Shown: one piece after another, positions 1 through 8,800 of the stretch
Position numbering within the stretch: the first letter of the stretch is position 1
Layout: each line of letters starts with the position of its first letter
NCBI GenBank assembly: GCA_963822955.1
Contig: CAWGJS010000002.1
Location: 1,674,001 to 1,738,000, forward strand
DNA: 64,000 nucleotides
Direction: 5' to 3'
Origin: JAJYUU01 sp963822955
Lineage (GTDB): Bacteria > Actinomycetota > Actinomycetes > Streptosporangiales > Streptosporangiaceae
Notes under the pieces: generated by a model
The model's input: only the letters and a program-made list of their open reading frames with translations
The model's database searches: none
What the model was told of the DNA's origin: nothing
Position numbers and translations under genes: made by a program

Positions 1-255
1 GACGTGAACTCACTCATCGTGGCCGGGCGGGCAGACCTGTGCGCACTCGGCCGGGCGCACCTGTACGACCCGAACTGGACGCTGCATGCTGCGGCTGAGC
101 AGGGCTACTCCGGACCCGGCGCGACGTGGCCGGTGCAGTGGCAGGCCGGCCGACGGCCCCCGCAGACCGGCCGCAGCGACGGACCGCGGCCGCGCCTGGA
201 GCTGATCCGCACTGGCGGGCAGGGCGGCACCCGCCACGCCCGCTGGCGCCCGTGA
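1..255 (+). CDS. 2-aminobenzoyl-CoA monooxygenase/reductase-type flavoenzyme, C-terminal end (partial)
   Basis: The gene enters from the left edge and its last 84 residues are visible, ending in TGA at 253-255. The stretch CALGRAHLYDPNW is typical of the C-terminal Old Yellow Enzyme-like domain of bifunctional anthraniloyl-CoA monooxygenases/reductases and salicylyl-CoA 5-hydroxylases. In that family an N-terminal flavin hydroxylase domain attacks the CoA-activated aromatic ring and the C-terminal domain reduces it with NADH. The last 40 residues are basic and poorly conserved. A RidA gene follows after 12 bp, and a 2-aminobenzoate-CoA ligase and a PaaX regulator lie 1-4 kb downstream, which favours 2-aminobenzoyl-CoA over salicylyl-CoA as substrate. 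The family is fairly sure from this tail; the exact substrate is inferred. Confidence 0.75.
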   Translation, partial: DVNSLIVAGRADLCALGRAHLYDPNWTLHAAAEQGYSGPGATWPVQWQAGRRPPQTGRSDGPRPRLELIRTGGQGGTRHARWRP

Positions 256-267
256 TAGGGGTGTCAC

Positions 268-666
268 GTGAGCATTGAGCGAGTTAACCCGCCATCGCTG
301 GCGGCGCCGTCAGGGTTTGCGCATGCAGTGATCGCGACCAACGGTCGCCTGGTGTTCCTTGCCGGGCAGACCGCGCTTGACGCCAGCGGGTCGATTGTCG
401 GCGAGACCGTCGTCGAGCAGTTCGGGCACGCGCTCGGCAACTTGCTGACAGCGCTCGCGGCGGCCGGCGGACAGCCGACTGATCTGGCGAGCCTGACCGT
501 CTACGCGGTTGACCTGGCCGACTATCGCGCGCACAGCCGCGAGATCGGCGCGGTCTGGCGACAGCTCGCCGGGCGCAGCTACCCCGCCATGGCCGCTATC
601 GGCGTCTGCCGGCTCTGGGATGAAGCGGCCCTGGTGGAGGTGCAGGGGCTCGCTGTCGTTGGCTGA
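268..666 (+). CDS. RidA (YjgF/YER057c/UK114) family protein with altered Arg motif
   Basis: A 132-residue protein of RidA-family length, with the strands VFLAGQTALD near residue 30 and ALVEVQGLAV at the C-terminus. RidA proteins form trimers and hydrolyse reactive enamines and imines. The canonical PAR motif that binds the substrate carboxylate reads YPAM here, so the key Arg (Arg105 in E. coli RidA) is Met, while the Glu of the VEV strand is kept. That places it outside the archetypal deaminase subgroup. It starts at GTG 268 behind an AGGGG-like site, 12 bp after the 2-aminobenzoyl-CoA monooxygenase/reductase, so the two are probably co-transcribed. A likely role is hydrolysis of the amino group of the ring-reduced CoA thioester; this is inference. 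Confidence 0.85.
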   Translation: MSIERVNPPSLAAPSGFAHAVIATNGRLVFLAGQTALDASGSIVGETVVEQFGHALGNLLTALAAAGGQPTDLASLTVYAVDLADYRAHSREIGAVWRQLAGRSYPAMAAIGVCRLWDEAALVEVQGLAVVG

Positions 667-686
667 GGAAGTAGCAGCGCCGTGAG

Positions 687-1214
687 TCAGCGGAACTTGG
701 ACTGGGCGATGTACTCCGACGAGTCCTTACGCCACAGCAGAACGATCGCCGCCAGGCCGACCAGCCAGCCGAGCACGATCGAGATGAGCGAGATGCTGGC
801 CCTGCCGAACTCCAGCACGAGCCCGATCGTGTTCAGCGCGAACAGCACCGAGGCAACAATGCGAGCCCAGCCGCGCCCCCGGTTGTTCGCCCAGGCCATC
901 CACACCCACAGCAGCACGCCGATGATGCCGAAAACCACGAGCAACCCGAAGGTCACGTTGGCCAGCGAGTGAATCTGGCTGGCGGTCAGCTGAGTCTTGC
1001 CCTGGCTCGCGTTAGTCCTGTTCGCCGTGATCGCGGCGTTCGTGATCGCAGTCTTGATCTTGCTGCCGAACGACAGGGTGATAATCACGCCGATGAGGGA
1101 CAGCGCGGCCCCTACCCACATCAGCCGGACCGCGTTGCGGAGGCTCGGCGGCTGCGGCGCGCGCTCAGTCAGCTGGTTACCGCCGCCGCCCGTTGGATAG
1201 GGCTGGTAAGTCAT
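687..1214 (-). CDS. Four-helix membrane protein of unknown function
   Basis: A 175-residue protein with a short Pro/Gly-rich cytoplasmic head (residues 1-25) and four predicted membrane segments at about 30-50, 88-108, 117-135 and 140-160. A polar, Asn/Thr-rich loop of about 35 residues lies between the first two. The start ATG at 1214 follows AGGAGGAG at good spacing, so the start is secure. I recognise no characterised family; small proteins with this head-plus-four-helix layout are common in actinomycetes. It faces away from the RidA gene and ends 20 bp from it, so it is a separate transcription unit. Confidence 0.65.
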   Translation of the reverse strand: MTYQPYPTGGGGNQLTERAPQPPSLRNAVRLMWVGAALSLIGVIITLSFGSKIKTAITNAAITANRTNASQGKTQLTASQIHSLANVTFGLLVVFGIIGVLLWVWMAWANNRGRGWARIVASVLFALNTIGLVLEFGRASISLISIVLGWLVGLAAIVLLWRKDSSEYIAQSKFR

Positions 1215-1382
1215 GGCGACTCCTCCTCATCGTCCCCGCCGCGGACCGCCCGCCGAGAACCGCCTGATGTCAGCACAGATCAGATCGCATCCGCCGTAAG
1301 CACGCTAACCGTATCGCGGTGGCGCGCCCGGGCACCTCAGTTCCAATGTCCTGCCTATCACTTTGCCTGCCCGCCAGAGTGA

Positions 1383-2264
1383 TCAGACCGCAGGCTCGCC
1401 GATCACGGCCAGCACGTGGTCGCGCGCCGGGCTGCTGAGCAGGCCCTGCAGCTGCCGGAATAGCCCGGCAGCGCGGCTTCCGTCCCAGTCCGCCGGGAGC
1501 AGATCCGGCGGCAGCCCGGGGTCAAGGAATGGCAGCCGCCGCCACGCCGTCAGCACGCGCACGTAGTCGGCGAAGGCCCGGCCAGCCTCACCGGCCGGAG
1601 CCAGCTCGCCGCTGCCGTTAGCCTGCCAGTAGGTCAGCACCGGACCGGCCGCTTCGATGAAGCCCTGGTAGAGCTGCTCGAGCCGGTCCAGATCCCACCA
1701 CCGGCCGACCTTCTCCCGGACGTCGCCGAAGGCCAGGTAGTCAGCCGCGAACAGGCTCACATAGCCGGACAGCCCGTCCGTGATCAGCGCGTCGCCGGTC
1801 TCGCCGGCAAGCTGACGCGGCGCAATCCAGACTCCGGCCGAGACCGTGCCGAAGCCAAGCCAGGCGAGCCGGGACCGCAGCGCATGGCGCCGGGCGCGCT
1901 CCTGCTCCGGCACGCTGAAGACCGCGAGCAGCCAGCCGTCGGCCGCGCTGGGCTCAGGCCGGTGGAAGATCCGCCGGTCACCCTGGGCCAGGATCTCGGC
2001 CCCCCGGCTGGACAGCCCGTAGCCAGCCACGCCCGCCTCGCGCCGCGCCTCCAGCAGGCCGCGTAGCTTGAGCCGCGAGATCGCCGAGCGAACGGCCGGC
2101 TCATCGACACCGAGCTCCCCCATCAGCCTGATGACGGTGGCGACGCTCAGCCAGCCCGAGGACTCGCGTGCGTACAGGCCGTAGATAGTCACGATCAGTG
2201 CTCGCGGCTGGGCCGCCAGCACGTCGCTGCCGGAAGCGCTGCCTGTTGCGCCGGACGGGGTCAC
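1383..2264 (-). CDS. PaaX family transcriptional repressor
   Basis: A 293-residue protein. Residues about 20-95 form a winged-helix head (SVATVIRLMGELGVDEPAVR) followed by the wing GYGLSSRGAEIL. The central and C-terminal parts, with a GVWIAPRQL element and a final all-helical segment, match PaaX-type regulators. PaaX represses phenylacetate catabolism by sensing phenylacetyl-CoA, and relatives respond to other aryl-CoA thioesters. It is divergent from the 2-aminobenzoate-CoA ligase gene with a 129-bp spacer holding the ligase promoter, so the ligase is the obvious target and 2-aminobenzoyl-CoA the obvious inducer (inference). The start is a GTG at 2264. Confidence 0.85.
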   Translation of the reverse strand: MTPSGATGSASGSDVLAAQPRALIVTIYGLYARESSGWLSVATVIRLMGELGVDEPAVRSAISRLKLRGLLEARREAGVAGYGLSSRGAEILAQGDRRIFHRPEPSAADGWLLAVFSVPEQERARRHALRSRLAWLGFGTVSAGVWIAPRQLAGETGDALITDGLSGYVSLFAADYLAFGDVREKVGRWWDLDRLEQLYQGFIEAAGPVLTYWQANGSGELAPAGEAGRAFADYVRVLTAWRRLPFLDPGLPPDLLPADWDGSRAAGLFRQLQGLLSSPARDHVLAVIGEPAV

Positions 2265-2330
2265 GGTCAGAACCTAGCGTTGGGAATGCCGGCGGCGCAC
2301 TGGCTGCCGAGCTAAAGCTGTGCCGATTCA

Positions 2331-2358
2331 TTGACTGCCGTCACGATAACGCGATACT
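2331..2358 (+). promoter_or_regulatory. Candidate promoter of the 2-aminobenzoate-CoA ligase gene
   Basis: TTGACT at 2331-2336 and GATACT at 2353-2358 are separated by 16 bp, close to the housekeeping sigma consensus. The start codon lies 35 bp beyond the -10 element. It sits in the divergent spacer next to the PaaX-family gene and is a plausible target for it. I found no convincing long palindrome here. Confidence 0.5.
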
Positions 2359-2393
2359 AGGTCCGTCCCGTGGTCCCCGAGGAAGGTCCGGAC

Positions 2394-4019
2394 ATGAAGC
2401 TCTCGCCGTCCGCCCACGTCGACACGTTCTGCCGGGACAACCTGCCGCCGGACGCCCAGTGGCCCGATCTGGAATTCACGCTCCCTGAGCTGCTGTATCC
2501 GGAGCGCCTCAATGCGGCCGACGAGCTGCTCAGCCCGATCATTGCGGCCGGCGGCGCCGACCGGCCGTGCCTGCTCTCCCCGACCGAGAGCTGGAGCTAC
2601 GGCGTAACCGCCGCGCGGGCCAGCCAGATAGCCAGGGTGCTCACCGAGGATCTGGGCATTGCGCCAGGTAACCGGGTACTCCTGCGCGGTCCGAACAACC
2701 CGTGGCTGGCCGCGTGCTGGCTCGGCGTGCTCAAAGCCGGCGGTGTCGCGGTGGCCACCATGCCGATGCTCAGGGCTGCCGAGCTGACCACCATCGGAGA
2801 CAAGGCGCAGGTGCACCTGGCGCTGTGCGATCACAGATTCACCGAGGAGCTCACCGCAGCTGCACTTCCAGGTCTGCGGATCATCACCTTCGGCGGTCCC
2901 GCCGCCGACGACCTCGCCGCCCTGGCATCAGGCAAGGACGCCGAGTTCGCCTCGATCCAGACGGCCGCCGACGACGTTGCGATGATCGCCTTCACTTCGG
3001 GCACGACCGGCAAGCCCAAGGCCGCCATGCATTTCCACCGCGACTTGCTCGCAGTGGCCGACACCTTCTCCGCGCGCGTGCTGCGGCCCGAGCCCGAGGA
3101 CGTGTTCGCCGGAACGCCGCCGCTCGCGTTCACCTTCGGCCTCGGTGCTCTGCTGCTGTTCCCGCTGCGGGTCGGGGCCGCCACCCTGCTGCTGGAGAAG
3201 GCCACCCCGGCTGAGCTGACCGACTACATCGCCGATCATGGCGTGACTGTGCTGTCCACAGCGCCGACCGCCTACCGGGCGATGCTGGCGACCGGCAAGG
3301 CCGAGAAGCTGCGCGGCCTGCGCCGGCCGGTGTCGGCCGGGGAGAATCTGCCAGCGGCCACCTGGCGCGCCTTCTACGACGCAACCGGCGTGCAGATCAT
3401 CGACGGCATCGGCAGCACCGAGATGCTGCACATCTTCATCGCGGCCGCAGACGATGACATCAGGCCGGGCTCAACCGGCAAGGTGGTACCCGGGTATCGC
3501 GCGGCGGTCGTTGGTCAGGATGGCAAGCCCGTGCCCGACGGGCAGCCGGGCCGGCTTGCCGTCAAGGGTCCCACCGGCTGCCGGTACCTGAATGACGAGC
3601 GGCAGAGCACGTACGTCCGGGACGGCTGGAACCTGACCGGTGACACTTACGTCCGGGACTCCGACGGTTACTTCTGGTACCAGGCCCGATCGGACGACAT
3701 GATCATCTCCGGCGGCTATAACATCGCCGGCCCGGAGATCGAGGAGGTGCTGCTCAGCCATCCCGATGTTGCCGAATGCGGCGTCGTCGGCGTCCCCGAC
3801 GAGGCACGCGGCCAGATCGTCAAGGCGTACGTGATCCTGCGTGATGGCGCAGCCGGGGACGATGTCAAGGCACGCGAGCTGCAGGAGCTTGTCAAGTCCC
3901 GGATCGCGCCCTACAAGTACCCGCGAGCAGTTGAGTTCGTCACGACACTGCCGCGCACCAACACCGGGAAGCTGCAGCGATTCCTGCTCCGCCAGCGAGC
4001 GGCTGAACATGGCCCGTGA
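2394..4019 (+). CDS. 2-aminobenzoate-CoA ligase (AMP-forming acyl-CoA synthetase)
   Basis: A 541-residue adenylate-forming ligase. Visible motifs are the P-loop FTSGTTGKPKAA near residue 200, GIGSTEMLHIF near 345, the hinge region WYQARSDDMIISGGYNI near 425, and the C-terminal catalytic Lys in LPRTNTGKLQRF. The opening HVDTFCRDNLPP and the overall layout match benzoate/2-aminobenzoate-CoA ligases, which activate the ring acid with ATP and CoA. The ATG at 2394 is preferred over GTG 2370 because GAGGAAGG (2379-2386) lies 7 bp in front of it. Linkage to the ring hydroxylase/reductase, RidA and PaaX genes supports 2-aminobenzoate as the substrate. Confidence 0.85.
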   Translation: MKLSPSAHVDTFCRDNLPPDAQWPDLEFTLPELLYPERLNAADELLSPIIAAGGADRPCLLSPTESWSYGVTAARASQIARVLTEDLGIAPGNRVLLRGPNNPWLAACWLGVLKAGGVAVATMPMLRAAELTTIGDKAQVHLALCDHRFTEELTAAALPGLRIITFGGPAADDLAALASGKDAEFASIQTAADDVAMIAFTSGTTGKPKAAMHFHRDLLAVADTFSARVLRPEPEDVFAGTPPLAFTFGLGALLLFPLRVGAATLLLEKATPAELTDYIADHGVTVLSTAPTAYRAMLATGKAEKLRGLRRPVSAGENLPAATWRAFYDATGVQIIDGIGSTEMLHIFIAAADDDIRPGSTGKVVPGYRAAVVGQDGKPVPDGQPGRLAVKGPTGCRYLNDERQSTYVRDGWNLTGDTYVRDSDGYFWYQARSDDMIISGGYNIAGPEIEEVLLSHPDVAECGVVGVPDEARGQIVKAYVILRDGAAGDDVKARELQELVKSRIAPYKYPRAVEFVTTLPRTNTGKLQRFLLRQRAAEHGP

Positions 4020-4108
4020 CCTGCCCATGAGCTTTAGGGCACAGGCAACCGATCCGGCTGCCGGACACGTCTTGGCTATGTGAGCACCAGCTGCGGCAGT
4101 ATGCACCG

Positions 4109-4599
4109 ATGACGTCATCGCGCGACGCCGAATTCGCTGACTTTGTGGCGGCGCGGGAAGCCTCCCTCAGGCGTCTTGCCATCCTGCTCTGCCCGGACTG
4201 GCACCGGGCCGACGATCTGGTCCAGGCCGCGATCACCAAGCTGTACGTGCACTGGCCGAAAGCAAAGGCCGCTGACAACATGGACGCCTACGTCCGCCAT
4301 CGTGGTACGGGAGTTCCTGGACGAGCGCCGGTCCAGCTGGATCCGCCGGGTCACGCTGACGAGCGAGCTGCCGGATCGCCCGGGCGCCGGCACGGACCCG
4401 GAGACCGCGCTGGATATGCAGGCCGCGATCGCCGCCCTGCCGCCGCGGCAGCGAGCCACCTGGCACTGTCAAAAGCCAGACAGCCAAGGCCCTGGCAGCG
4501 CTTCGAGTCGCCCTGCGCGCAAGCTCCGAGCCTGAAGACGTCGGCTCGCCCGCCGTAGTTCACGACGCCCGAGCTGAGGAGGGCCTCAACCATGCTTGA
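4109..4599 (+). pseudogene. Decayed SigE-family ECF RNA polymerase sigma factor
   Basis: Three reading frames together resemble one small ECF (SigE-type) sigma factor. The region-2 part (FVAAREASLRRLAILLCPDW, then ADDLVQAAITKLYVHW) reads from ATG 4109 to about 4297. The match continues in another frame from 4299 (IVVREFLDERRSSWIRR to AALPPRQRAT, ending 4460), then in a third frame from 4462 (GTVKSQTAKALAALRVALR) to TGA 4597-4599. The first junction is a 2-bp loss or 1-bp gain. At the second, about 20-25 residues that normally carry the start of the sigma-4 helix-turn-helix are missing, so the -35 recognition helix is incomplete. The last codons overlap the ATG of the next gene, the usual sigma/partner arrangement. 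Two independent lesions argue for real loss of function. Confidence 0.8.
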
Positions 4600-5719
4600 G
4601 CACTCAGTGGAAATGTTCTTCCAGCAGACAGCCGCGAGGGACCAGCCGCCGTCCAGGGTCAGTATCCGACTGGCGCTCCAAGACGGGCGCGCGCGGTTGC
4701 GGCGGCGCCGCCTGCTCGGAGCAGCCGGCACGGCGGTGCTGGCTGGCAGCGCTGCGCTCGCGGTCGCCTTGACCAGCGCCGTGCCTGCCAGCATCTTCGA
4801 CCATCAGAGTCCGCAGACCGGCAGCTATGGCAGGCTTGTCCAGGGTGCGTTTGACCCCTCGTATGTAGCCGTCACCTTCGGCTGGCTGCCTGCCCACACC
4901 CACTTCGACGCCGCATCCACCTCTCCGGGCCAGGAGTGGCTCACTACGGCGGGGCCGCATCACGGGCAGTGGACTCCTACTGCGAACGCGCTCTGCCACG
5001 TCCGCAAGACTCGCCCCGCACTCGTCTGCGCCGGCGGGCAGCCCTACCCCGAGCCGATCTCCGGTCACGGGCCTGCCATCGACGGGCATCCGTCGTTCTG
5101 GCTCTGGAACGGAACCGAGCTGGCGTGGCCGTACGGCCCGCACGCCTGGGCGGAGCTGCAGTACGTGGTCAACACGGGCTCAACTGCGAGCGTGCCGGCT
5201 GTCGGGCTTCGGATCGCCAGGTCCGTGGAGTTTCACCAGCACTTCTCGGTCCGCTACGCCTCACGGTTCGGGTCGCCCCCCCGCGGCTGGCGGATCATCG
5301 GGGTGAGCGTCCAGCGCGAGCGCGGCGTCTCCCTGGCGACCGTCTACCAGATCGCCAAGCTGCGCACGATCAGCCCTCAGTCGGTACACGGATCGATAAC
5401 TGCCGCGAAGGACATGCCGACGGTGGAGACCATCCCGCAGGCGCCAGCTGGAGGTTGCAGCATGTCGCCGAAATGGCCGAAGCAGCAGCTGACGATTCAC
5501 GGCTACCGGTTCACGGTTGCGCGCATTCCCGGGCGCGCTCGCAATGGAATCCCTGGCAGGCTGCCCGGCAGACAGCTCTGCGGCCTTAATGAGGACGGAC
5601 TGTTTGTCTCAATCAGCGAGAACGGTGCGCACCAGGCGCTGACGCCGACGGGCATCATGTATCGCCTGCAGCTACTCGGCACGACGAAAGCTGACTGGGT
5701 GACGAACCCGCTCTCCTGA
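4592..5719 (+). CDS. Membrane-anchored partner protein of a SigE-type sigma factor, unknown function
   Basis: A 375-residue protein. A 35-residue basic N-terminal tail ending RARLRRRRLLG is followed by one hydrophobic segment at about 40-62, then about 310 extracytoplasmic residues. Four Cys (in NALCHV, ALVCAGG, GGCSMSP and RQLCGL) could form disulfides outside the cell. Genes of this plan lie directly behind SigE-family sigma genes in many actinomycetes, but no standard zinc-binding anti-sigma motif is visible. The ATG at 4592 overlaps the end of the decayed sigma factor. The reading frame is intact although its sigma partner is broken. Confidence 0.6.
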   Translation: MLEHSVEMFFQQTAARDQPPSRVSIRLALQDGRARLRRRRLLGAAGTAVLAGSAALAVALTSAVPASIFDHQSPQTGSYGRLVQGAFDPSYVAVTFGWLPAHTHFDAASTSPGQEWLTTAGPHHGQWTPTANALCHVRKTRPALVCAGGQPYPEPISGHGPAIDGHPSFWLWNGTELAWPYGPHAWAELQYVVNTGSTASVPAVGLRIARSVEFHQHFSVRYASRFGSPPRGWRIIGVSVQRERGVSLATVYQIAKLRTISPQSVHGSITAAKDMPTVETIPQAPAGGCSMSPKWPKQQLTIHGYRFTVARIPGRARNGIPGRLPGRQLCGLNEDGLFVSISENGAHQALTPTGIMYRLQLLGTTKADWVTNPLS

Positions 5720-5766
5720 CCGAGTCGGACCTAGTGACGTTCAGCCCCGGCTAGGTGTTGCAGTCG

Positions 5767-7029
5767 TCATGGCTTCTCGATCCGGCCGGCGGCCGAGAGC
5801 CGGACGGCCCCGTTCCCGCCAAAGTCGTCCCTGGAGAGCGAGTTGATGTAACTGACGGCCGTCCGGTCCGGATCGCGCTCCGGCTCGCCGGGCGATGCCA
5901 GCCGCAGCGGCGTGATGTTCCCGCGCACGAACTGGCCGCGAGCGTTGAGCGTGACGTGCAGGATCGCGCTGACCGAGGTGTCTGCGTCCAAGCCCAGCGT
6001 GTCGTAACCGCAGAAGTTGCCCAGGCTGTAGGCGATCAGGTGACCGTGGTACCACTGGAATCCGCGCAGCACGTGCGGGCCGGAGCCCATCACCAGGTCC
6101 GCGCCAGCGTCAATGACGCCGTGGGTAAACGCGATCGAGTTGCCGCGGTCCTGACCGAGGAAGTACTCCTCCCCCGGCCTGACGTGGCGGTAACTGTCGC
6201 CCTCGCCGCCCAGGTGCTCCATCACGATGACGACCTGAGCATGCTGCCTGGCCTGGCGGACCAGTGCCTCGGCCGCCGGGATGTCGAGCGCGTCCGCGTC
6301 ATATGACCAGGGCGCGAAGCCGAGCAGCGCGATCTTGATGCCGTCCCTGGTCAGGTACGTGATCTGGCCGGGGCGCCCAGCCCACCGCAGCCCGGCGACG
6401 CGCAGTGCCTTGTCGGTACTGACCTCGCCGGCCTGCCCGGCATCCAGGGTGTGGTTGTTGGCCACGCTCACCGCGGAGAACCCGTCGCGCCGCAGGTCTT
6501 TAGCGGTATAGGGGGGCGCCTCAAACTGGTAGCAGTCCGCCTCGTGCGGCGTGCACTTGGACATCGGCAGGTCACCGAGCGCGGTCTCCAGGTTGCCGAC
6601 AGTCAGATCGCTGTGCAGGTACGGCTTCACGTCATCCAGCAGTGATCCGGTGCCGTCCGGGGGCCATTCGTCGAGCGTGCCGAAGGTCATGTCGCCGACC
6701 CAGGTGATGCTGACCGTCGCCGTGCCAGGCGTCGCGGACGGCGCATCGTGGTCCGCTGCATGCTGAGCGCCACCGGCCGCCGCCGGCTGCCGGCTGGCGG
6801 GCGGCTTCGGCCTCGTGACCATCATGGCCCAGGCACCGATCGCGGCGACGACCACGACGACGCACACTGCCAGCAGGGCCTGGAGCCGGGTGTTCCTGAT
6901 GACCTGACTGCGCCTGCGACGATGCGCCCGCACGGTGGACCCGTATCGCGGCCGTGCGCCCGGCCCGCGCGGTGGCCAGGCAGGCGGGCCCTGCTCACCT
7001 GCTGGCACGCACAACCCCGCCCTCACCAC
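5767..7029 (-). CDS. CapA-family metallophosphatase-like protein, membrane-anchored
   Basis: A 420-residue protein with a basic cytoplasmic head, one membrane segment at about 50-70 (LLAVCVVVVVAAIGAWAMMV) and a Pro/Ala linker. The CapA/PgsA domain follows. CapA signatures are ITWVGDMTFG, VGNLETAL, SVANNHTLDAG and the C-terminal AGADLVMGSGPHVLRG and IAYSLGNF. The family was named from poly-gamma-glutamate capsule synthesis in Bacillus, but most homologues are uncharacterised and belong to a calcineurin-like metallophosphoesterase fold. It should act on the outer face of the membrane. No pgsB/C-like genes are present, so capsule synthesis is not implied. The far-upstream start is uncertain, since the first 40 residues look poorly conserved. 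Confidence 0.8.
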   Translation of the reverse strand: MVRAGLCVPAGEQGPPAWPPRGPGARPRYGSTVRAHRRRRSQVIRNTRLQALLAVCVVVVVAAIGAWAMMVTRPKPPASRQPAAAGGAQHAADHDAPSATPGTATVSITWVGDMTFGTLDEWPPDGTGSLLDDVKPYLHSDLTVGNLETALGDLPMSKCTPHEADCYQFEAPPYTAKDLRRDGFSAVSVANNHTLDAGQAGEVSTDKALRVAGLRWAGRPGQITYLTRDGIKIALLGFAPWSYDADALDIPAAEALVRQARQHAQVVIVMEHLGGEGDSYRHVRPGEEYFLGQDRGNSIAFTHGVIDAGADLVMGSGPHVLRGFQWYHGHLIAYSLGNFCGYDTLGLDADTSVSAILHVTLNARGQFVRGNITPLRLASPGEPERDPDRTAVSYINSLSRDDFGGNGAVRLSAAGRIEKP

Positions 7030-7106
7030 TCCAGGTCAGTACTCGGGCCAAGGATAGGGCCGGACTAGCCAGACGGCGGCCGGATAGGGATATCCGCCGC
7101 CTTCTC

Positions 7107-8800
7107 TCAGACCTCGACGACCACCGGGATGATCATCGGCCGGCGCCGATAGCTATCGCTGACCCACCGGCCGACGGTCCGGCGCACGAGCTGGCGAAGC
7201 TGGTGCTCCTCGGTGATGCCCTCCTTCGCGGCGCCGGCCAGTGCTTCCTCGACGAGCGGCCGCACCTCGGCCAGACTGGCGTCGTCGATCCCGGCGCCGC
7301 GGGCGTGAATCTCCGGCCCGGCGACCAGCTTGCCGCTCGTCGAGTCGACGACGACGACCACCGAGATGAAGCCCTCCTCACCGAGGATGAGCCGGTCCTT
7401 CAGCGACGCCTCGGTTACCTCGCCGACCGAGAGCCCGTCCACGTAGATGTACCCGCACGGGACAATCCCGCTGACCGAGATGCGGCCGTCCACAAGGTCG
7501 ACGACGACCCCGTCCTCGGCGATCACGATGTTCTGCGGCGGCACTCCGGTCAGGGCTGCCAGGTTCGCGTGGGCCTTGAGGTGCCGCCATTCACCGTGCA
7601 CGGGGATGAAGTTGCTGGGCCGGACCAGGTTCAGTACGTACAGGAGCTCGCCAGCCGGCGCGTGACCGGAGACATGCACCTGCGCGTTCCCCTTGTGGAT
7701 GACCCGAGCGCCGAGCCTGGTGAGGTCGTTGATGATCCTGGAGACCGCCGACTCGTTGCCGGGTACCAGCGACGAGGCCAGGATGACGGTGTCGCCCTCG
7801 GCGATCCGGATCGGGTGGTCCCGGCCTGCCATCCGGGACAGCGCCGACATTGGCTCCCCCTGCGAGCCGGTCGAGATCAGCACGATCTGGTCCGGCGGCA
7901 TCTCCTCGGCGTCTTTGAGGTCTACCAGCAGGCCGCCGGGAACCGACGGCACCTTGAGGTAGCCGAGCTCACGCGCTACGCCCATGTTCTTGACCATGGA
8001 CCGGCCCACCAGCGCGACCTTGCGGCCGTGCTCGGCGGCGGCATCCATGACTTGCTGGACCCGGTGCACGTGGCTGGCGAAGCAGGACACGATGATGCGC
8101 TGGCTGGCGGCCGCGAAGACCTCGGACAGTACCGGTCCGATCAAGCGCTCCGATTCCACGATGCCCGGCACCTCGGCGTTCGTGGAGTCGGCCAGCAGCA
8201 GGTCAACGCCGTCAGCGCCGAGCCGGGCGAACCCGCCGAGGTCGGTCAGCCGATCGTCAAGCGGCAGCTGGTCCATCTTGAAGTCGCCCGTGTGCAGGAC
8301 GACCCCGGCAGGCGTCCTGATGGCGACCGCGAGCGCGTCCGGAATGGAGTGGTTGACCGCGAAGAACTCCAGCTCGTACGGGCCGAAGGTCTGGTGCGCG
8401 CCGGCCTCGACCTCCACGTCAACCGGAGTGATCCGGTGCTCGGCGAGCTTGGTGCGGACCAGCGCCAGCGTCAGCCGCGACCCGACCAGCGGGATGTCGG
8501 GCCGCCGCCGCAGCAGGTACGGCACGGCGCCGATATGGTCCTCGTGGGCATGCGTCAGCACCAGTGCGTCGATCAGGTCGAGTCGGTCCTCCAGCGAGGT
8601 GAAGTCCGGCAGGATGAGGTCGACCCCGGGCTGGTCCGACTCGGGGAACAGGACGCCGCAGTCCACGACGAGAAGCCGGCCCCGAACTCGAAGACCGTCA
8701 TATTGCGGCCGATCTCGCCGAGACCGCCGAGCGCGACCAGGCGCAAGCCTTCAGGAGGCAGGGGTGGTGGCGGCCCCAGCTCAGGATGCGGGTGACTCAC
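7107..8800 (-). CDS. rnj: Ribonuclease J, with one frameshift near the N-terminus
   Basis: A metallo-beta-lactamase/beta-CASP RNase. The metal motif is THAHEDH; DSTNAEVPG, SGHAPAGELLY and VHGEWRH are typical RNase J elements. It processes and degrades mRNA and rRNA. The main frame covers 7107 to about 8680. The first 40 residues (GLRLVALGGLGEIGRN) are in another frame, from GTG 8800 to about 8684. Adding one C to the C4 run at 8680-8683 would join them into a normal-length protein of about 565 residues. The GTG overlaps the TGA of dapA by 4 bp, which supports translational coupling and the upstream start. The dapA-rnj pair is common in actinomycetes. The lesion is either a sequencing indel or a recent mutation; the short frame alone lacks the first beta strands. 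Confidence 0.85.

Noticed and set aside
6954..8795. A 613-codon open frame on the plus strand
   Set aside because: It is antisense to rnj and capA, has Asp/Arg/Val-rich shadow composition and matches no family. It is a by-product of high GC content.
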